NCBI GenBank assembly: GCA_964426605.1
Contig: CAYRQK010000001.1
Coordinates: 62,001-126,000 of the forward strand
DNA length: 64,000 nucleotides
From: JAGQNT01 sp964426605
GTDB taxonomy: Bacteria; Patescibacteriota; Saccharimonadia; Saccharimonadales; UBA4665
Direction: 5' to 3'
The position numbers and the translations under genes were made by a program. Positions 60,149-64,000 of the stretch are shown piece by piece. Numbering within the stretch: the stretch's first letter is position 1; each line of letters starts with the position of its first letter. The notes below the pieces were generated by a model. The model was not told where the DNA came from. It ran no database searches and saw nothing but the letters and a program-made list of their open reading frames with translations.

Positions 60149-62356
60149 GTGGAAGATGCACGAGCTGATTATTTGTTGGAGGGTTTGAACCCAGAACAGC
60201 GTCGGGCCGTCGAAACGACTGACGGTCCGTTATTGATACAGGCCGGCGCCGGCAGTGGCAAGACCAAGACCCTGACGCACCGCATCGCGTATCTGATCGC
60301 AACGGGCAAGGCGACACCGTTCAATATTCTGTCGGTGACGTTTACTAATAAAGCCGCCAAGGAAATGCGTGCTCGCGTGGCCAAATTGCTCGGCGAGAAT
60401 GCTGACAACCGCAGCTTTATGCCGTATATGGGCACCTTTCACTCCATTTGCGTGCGCTTGCTAAGGCAGGACGGCGAACACATCGGTATTGCTCGTAATT
60501 TCGTTATTTTTGACGAGTCGGATCGCCAGGCGGCTATCAAACAGGCCAGCAAACAGTTAATGTTGGACGAAAAGAGTTTCCCGGCGCGGGCCCTCAGTAG
60601 CCAGATCAGCGGCGCCAAAAACGAACTGATAAATGCAGCGGAATACAATGGCACGGCCAGCACGCCCACGCAGCGTGCTGCGGCGCAAGTATTTCCGCTG
60701 TACGAGCGAGCGCTCAAGGACGCTGGTGCGCTGGATTTTGACGACCTGATTGCTCGCACGGTGCAGCTGCTGAAGACCGTCCCCGACATTCGTAACAAAT
60801 GGCGGCAACAATTCCGTTATGTCATGATCGATGAATACCAGGACACCAACGCTGCGCAGTATAATTTGGTCAAACTGCTAACCAACGAGCAGCGGAATAT
60901 TGCGGTGGTGGGCGACGATTGGCAGAGTATTTATAGCTGGCGGGGCGCCGATTTTCGCAATATCCTTAATTTTGAGAAGGACTATAAAGACTGTGCGGTC
61001 ATCAAATTGGAGCAGAACTATCGCAGTACTAAGCATATTCTGGATGCTGCCCACGCCGTGATTACCAAAAATACTCAGCGCAGCGACAAGCAATTGCGGA
61101 CTGATGCTGGTGATGGCATGCCGGTGCAGCTGCTGCAGGTCGCCAATGAGCGGGCTGAGGGCGAGGCGATTATCCGCCGTATTCGCTTGGGCGTGGATTC
61201 GGGCAAGCGTAATTTCAATGATTATGCCGTTCTGTACCGCACCAACGCCCAGAGCCGCTCCATCGAGGAAGCTTTTGTACACTACGGCGTACCATATCGT
61301 GTGGTTGGTGGTGTGCGCTTTTATGATCGTAAAGAGATCAAAGATTTACTGGCCTATGTTCGCTTGATTTTTCAGCGTGATGACCGCGTTAGTTTTGAGC
61401 GCATCGTCAATATTCCGACCCGTGGTATCGGTGCAAAATCGCTTGAGAACTTTGCCGCCTGGCGAACGCTTCACGGCCTCGATTTGCAGTCGGCGCTACT
61501 GCAAGCCGTGGAGTGTAGCGACATCACGCCCAAAGCTCGCAAGGGGCTATTTGAGCTGGGGGAGATGTTGGATGCACTGCGCGTTGCGGCCAGTGATGCT
61601 TCGGTTTCCGGCCTCATTGATTCGCTGATCCGGCGTATTGGCTATTTGCAGCACCTGGACGACGGTACGCCACAGGGCGAAGCTCGTCAGGAAAACGTCC
61701 GTGAACTGCTCAGCGTGGCACAAGAGTACCAGGATATTGGTCTGGAAGGCTTTTTGGAGGAGGTGGCCTTGGTCAGCGATCTGGACACGGCCGACTTTGG
61801 CGGCAACTCCGTCACACTTATGACGCTGCACGCGGCCAAGGGGCTCGAATTCCCAGCAGTCTTCATGGTCGGCATGGAAGAGACAATATTGCCACACAGT
61901 CGCGCGCTGTACGACCAAAGTGAGATGGAGGAGGAGCGCCGCTTATGTTACGTTGGCATGACACGCGCTCGCCAGGAGCTGTATTTGAGCTCTGCTTCGA
62001 GCCGGCTACTCTATGGCGGCGTGCAGCACAATCCGCCTAGCCGGTTCATCAGCGAGATTGGGGCCGACTCGGTAGCAAATGTCCATGAGGGTGGTTACTT
62101 TGGCCAACCACAACCCGCCGCCCAGCCCTCGTGGTATGGTAGCCAGTCCACGGACACCACTTGGGGCAATATCGGCCAACCGTCGTCGAAGGAGGTTCGC
62201 TATGTCCTTGAGCTGGTGGAGGGTGATGGCGTGCGTCACCCCATATTTGGTGCCGGCACCGTTATGGAGGTTGAGGGCGATAACGCCGTTATCTATTTTC
62301 GCGGCAAAGGTACCAAAAAACTCAACATTTCTTTCGCCCCTCTCGAAAAGATCTAG
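60149..62356 (+). CDS. ATP-dependent DNA helicase UvrD/PcrA/Rep family
   Basis: 735 residues from GTG 60149. SF1A helicase motifs: Q region LNPEQRRAVE, I GAGSGKTKTLTHR, Ia VTFTNKAAKEMRARV, II IDEYQDTN, III VGDDWQSIYSWRGAD, IV EQNYRSTK, V MTLHAAKGLEFP and VI YVGMTRARQEL. The C-terminus has a Tudor-like PcrA tail (GDGVRHPIFGAGTVMEVEGD), favouring PcrA. Unwinds DNA in repair and replication restart. Confidence 0.95.
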   Translation: MEDARADYLLEGLNPEQRRAVETTDGPLLIQAGAGSGKTKTLTHRIAYLIATGKATPFNILSVTFTNKAAKEMRARVAKLLGENADNRSFMPYMGTFHSICVRLLRQDGEHIGIARNFVIFDESDRQAAIKQASKQLMLDEKSFPARALSSQISGAKNELINAAEYNGTASTPTQRAAAQVFPLYERALKDAGALDFDDLIARTVQLLKTVPDIRNKWRQQFRYVMIDEYQDTNAAQYNLVKLLTNEQRNIAVVGDDWQSIYSWRGADFRNILNFEKDYKDCAVIKLEQNYRSTKHILDAAHAVITKNTQRSDKQLRTDAGDGMPVQLLQVANERAEGEAIIRRIRLGVDSGKRNFNDYAVLYRTNAQSRSIEEAFVHYGVPYRVVGGVRFYDRKEIKDLLAYVRLIFQRDDRVSFERIVNIPTRGIGAKSLENFAAWRTLHGLDLQSALLQAVECSDITPKARKGLFELGEMLDALRVAASDASVSGLIDSLIRRIGYLQHLDDGTPQGEARQENVRELLSVAQEYQDIGLEGFLEEVALVSDLDTADFGGNSVTLMTLHAAKGLEFPAVFMVGMEETILPHSRALYDQSEMEEERRLCYVGMTRARQELYLSSASSRLLYGGVQHNPPSRFISEIGADSVANVHEGGYFGQPQPAAQPSWYGSQSTDTTWGNIGQPSSKEVRYVLELVEGDGVRHPIFGAGTVMEVEGDNAVIYFRGKGTKKLNISFAPLEKI

Positions 62357-62450
62357 CCTGACGCCGTCGTCGATAGCTTTTGGTACAATAGAGGCAGCTG
62401 CATTGCGTGTGTTTGCTGTTGCATAGCAAATAACTCGCGTAGCTTTATAT

Positions 62451-63716
62451 ATGCATAAAAGATTCTTGATAATTCCAAAAAGCTTTGCGGGTTTCGGCCG
62501 TACGCATGTTCGTAGGCTCAAAATTCTCAGTCACCACCCAATGATGGTGCCGATAATGACATTTGTGGCGCTGGCTATACTGAGCTTGGCGGCGTATCTA
62601 CTCTTCTTCCATGATACCCCGATTCGCAGCGTAGATACCGATACTCGCATCGTTATTATTTCGTACGACAAGCAACAGCGTGTCGTGCCAGCTCGGCCAC
62701 AAAGTGTCGGCTCTCTACTCAAGAAGCTAGGTATTGTTATCAACAGGGGTGATGTTGTGGAGCCAGAACTCTCGACCCGCATCGTGCAGGACAATTTCCG
62801 CATTAATGTCTATAGGGCGGTACCAGTTGAGGTGGTAAACGATGACGGCACAACCAAGTACTCGTTTAGTGCAGCTACCACGCCGCGCAGTATTGCGGCA
62901 CAGGCTGGCGTCACGGTGTACCCAGAGGACTCTGTCGTGGCTCAACCGGTCACTAATTTCTTGAAGCAGGGCTCGGTGGGTGAGCAAGTGGTGGTGCACC
63001 GCTCAACACCAATCAACCTCAATCTGTACGGTACTGCGGCACCCACCAGAACGCTTGCCAAAACTGTCGGTGGCTTGCTCAAAGAGAAGGGCGTCAAGCT
63101 GGTCCACGGGGCGACAGTCGAGCCGGCGCCGAGCACTCCGTTATCGGCTAATATGCAGGTATTTGTACTGGCCGAGGGTGTCAGTGTTGTGACGCAATCA
63201 GAGACGATTGCGACGCCGGTTCAACAGATTAAGGATGCCAATCTGACGCTCGGTTCGCAGGCCGTTCGGCAGTATGGCAGCCCTGGTATGCAGCTGGTGA
63301 CGTATCAGATAGTGGTTGATCCGACGACTGGTCAGGAAACGAGCCGCAGCATTATTCAGTCGGTCGTGACGCAGAATCCTGTGACACAAATTGTGGCTAT
63401 CGGTACTAACGTCAATATCCCACACGACAAGATTTCCATTATGCAGGCTGCTGGGGTACGTAGCAGTGATTATGGCTATGTCGATTACATCGTGAGCCAC
63501 GAGGGTGGCTGGGATGGCACGACTAAATACAACCGTGCTGGGAGCGGTGCGTATGGCATTTGTCAGGCGCTACCAGGTAGCAAAATGGCCAGTGCTGGCG
63601 GCGATTGGGCTGTCAATCCGGTCACTCAGCTCCGTTGGTGTAGCAGCTATGCCAGTAGTAGGTTTGGTGGCTGGTACGATGCGTATCAGTACTGGCTGTC
63701 GCACCATTATTGGTAA
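62451..63716 (+). CDS. Cell-wall protein with DUF348/G5 domains and lysozyme-like C-terminus (YabE/RpfB-like)
   Basis: 421 residues. One N-terminal membrane helix (IMTFVALAILSLAAYLLFF), three DUF348 units (about 60-240; VSVGSLLKK-type LGIVINRGDVVEPELSTRIV and GVKLVHGATVEPAPST), a G5 domain (about 240-320; ATPVQQIKDANLTLGSQAVR) and a transglycosylase-like end (IVSHEGGWDG, SGAYGICQALPGSKMASAGG). The Glu in SHEGGW is the candidate catalytic acid. Likely cuts peptidoglycan outside the membrane during growth. Confidence 0.9.
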   Translation: MHKRFLIIPKSFAGFGRTHVRRLKILSHHPMMVPIMTFVALAILSLAAYLLFFHDTPIRSVDTDTRIVIISYDKQQRVVPARPQSVGSLLKKLGIVINRGDVVEPELSTRIVQDNFRINVYRAVPVEVVNDDGTTKYSFSAATTPRSIAAQAGVTVYPEDSVVAQPVTNFLKQGSVGEQVVVHRSTPINLNLYGTAAPTRTLAKTVGGLLKEKGVKLVHGATVEPAPSTPLSANMQVFVLAEGVSVVTQSETIATPVQQIKDANLTLGSQAVRQYGSPGMQLVTYQIVVDPTTGQETSRSIIQSVVTQNPVTQIVAIGTNVNIPHDKISIMQAAGVRSSDYGYVDYIVSHEGGWDGTTKYNRAGSGAYGICQALPGSKMASAGGDWAVNPVTQLRWCSSYASSRFGGWYDAYQYWLSHHYW

Positions 63717-63757
63717 ACCGTTCCTGCTCTCCCTGGCCTGTGGTTAAATAGAGGCTA

Positions 63758-64000
63758 ATGACGACACATGCGAAACCGAAAAAGGCCTTAGGACAACACT
63801 GGCTGGAGGACGCAGGGGCCCTGCAGGCCATGTGTGACAGTGCGGCTGTGGCAAGTACTGATACCGTGGTGGAAATCGGTCCTGGCCTCGGTACACTCAC
63901 CAGGCGGCTCCTGGGCCGCGCTAAAGAGGTGATTGCCGTCGAATTTGACCCCGATTTGGCTGCGAACCTCCACCTAGAGGTCGGACCTCTAGATACTCAT
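63758..64000 (+). CDS. rsmA: 16S rRNA dimethyladenosine transferase RsmA/KsgA, partial
   Basis: First 81 codons; the rest lies past the right edge. KKALGQHWLED matches the family N-terminus (LGQxFL), VVEIGPGLGTLTRRLL is SAM motif I and VIAVEFDPDLAANL motif II. RsmA dimethylates two adenines in helix 45 of 16S rRNA. The following residues LEVGPLD are encoded by the REP-like palindrome, an apparent insertion that keeps the frame open. Confidence 0.9.
   Translation, partial: MTTHAKPKKALGQHWLEDAGALQAMCDSAAVASTDTVVEIGPGLGTLTRRLLGRAKEVIAVEFDPDLAANLHLEVGPLDTH
63972..63994. repeat. REP-like palindrome, copy 3, inside rsmA
   Basis: ACCTAGAGGT-CGG-ACCTCTAGAT, one mismatch in the arms. In the rsmA frame it reads LEVGPLD without a stop; another frame of the palindrome would hit TAG. 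Confidence 0.8.

Overview
This window is bacterial chromosome of roughly balanced base composition, read with the standard code (TGA ends tsaE, tsaB and other genes). The gene set points to a small Gram-positive-type cell with type IV pili, LPXTG-like sortase substrates, peptidoglycan genes and single-domain regulators: RNase Y next to YmdB, RecA next to RecX, TsaE/TsaB, a helix-turn-helix-MurA fusion, and a DUF348/G5 cell-wall protein. Together these suggest Candidatus Saccharibacteria or a related Patescibacteria (CPR) lineage. That placement is inference; no rRNA lies in the window.

Layout. 1-5.9 kb: pilC (partial) and pilB, a REP-associated transposase between palindromes, recA-recX. 5.9-12.5 kb: lamin-tail protein, tsaE, tsaB, an anchorless sortase-like gene, then an rny-to-ymdB operon. 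12.5-17.8 kb: five tRNA genes with a shared promoter design, a DUF1345 protein, a lipid kinase-like protein, a metal P-type ATPase and a Nudix protein. 17.8-25.4 kb: HTH-MurA, glyA, murB, an XRE regulator and an ABC exporter. 25.4-34.4 kb: MFS transporter, a copper/haem-type surface operon, an ArsR-regulated reductase, folC-folA. 34.4-41.2 kb: an accessory island with four copies of a 35-bp repeat placed after stop codons, a frameshifted radical SAM gene, a sortase and two repeat-rich sortase substrates with assembly gaps. 41.5-46.3 kb: tRNA-Lys, folD, murI, murD, two receiver proteins. 46.3-53.9 kb: response-regulator remnant, second ABC exporter, hydrolase, unknown methyltransferase-like protein, histidine kinase. 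53.9-56.4 kb: long structured leader and two secreted surface proteins. 56.7-64 kb: tRNA-Glu, pgk, tpiA, a UvrD-type helicase, a DUF348/G5 protein and the start of rsmA.

How the genes fit together. murA, murB, murD, murI, a PAP2 phosphatase and the DUF348/G5 protein serve wall synthesis and remodelling. glyA, folD, folA and folC form a folate one-carbon set. Pgk and TpiA are lower glycolysis. RecA, RecX and the helicase are repair genes. TsaE and TsaB belong to tRNA t6A modification. Sortase(s) and proteins ending in LPNTG-, LSNTG- or PDTG-type signals build the surface.

The least ordinary features are small repeats: conserved TTGC(A/T)T-17-TATAAT-CACC(C/T)CTGTT tRNA promoters carried on tandem 68-69 bp modules; interrupted copies of tRNA 3' halves downstream of tRNA-Pro, tRNA-Glu and tRNA-Lys; a two-hairpin element inserted at tpiA with duplication of the gene start; a palindrome shared by the transposase locus and the rsmA coding sequence; and the 35-bp boundary repeat of the 35-41 kb island.
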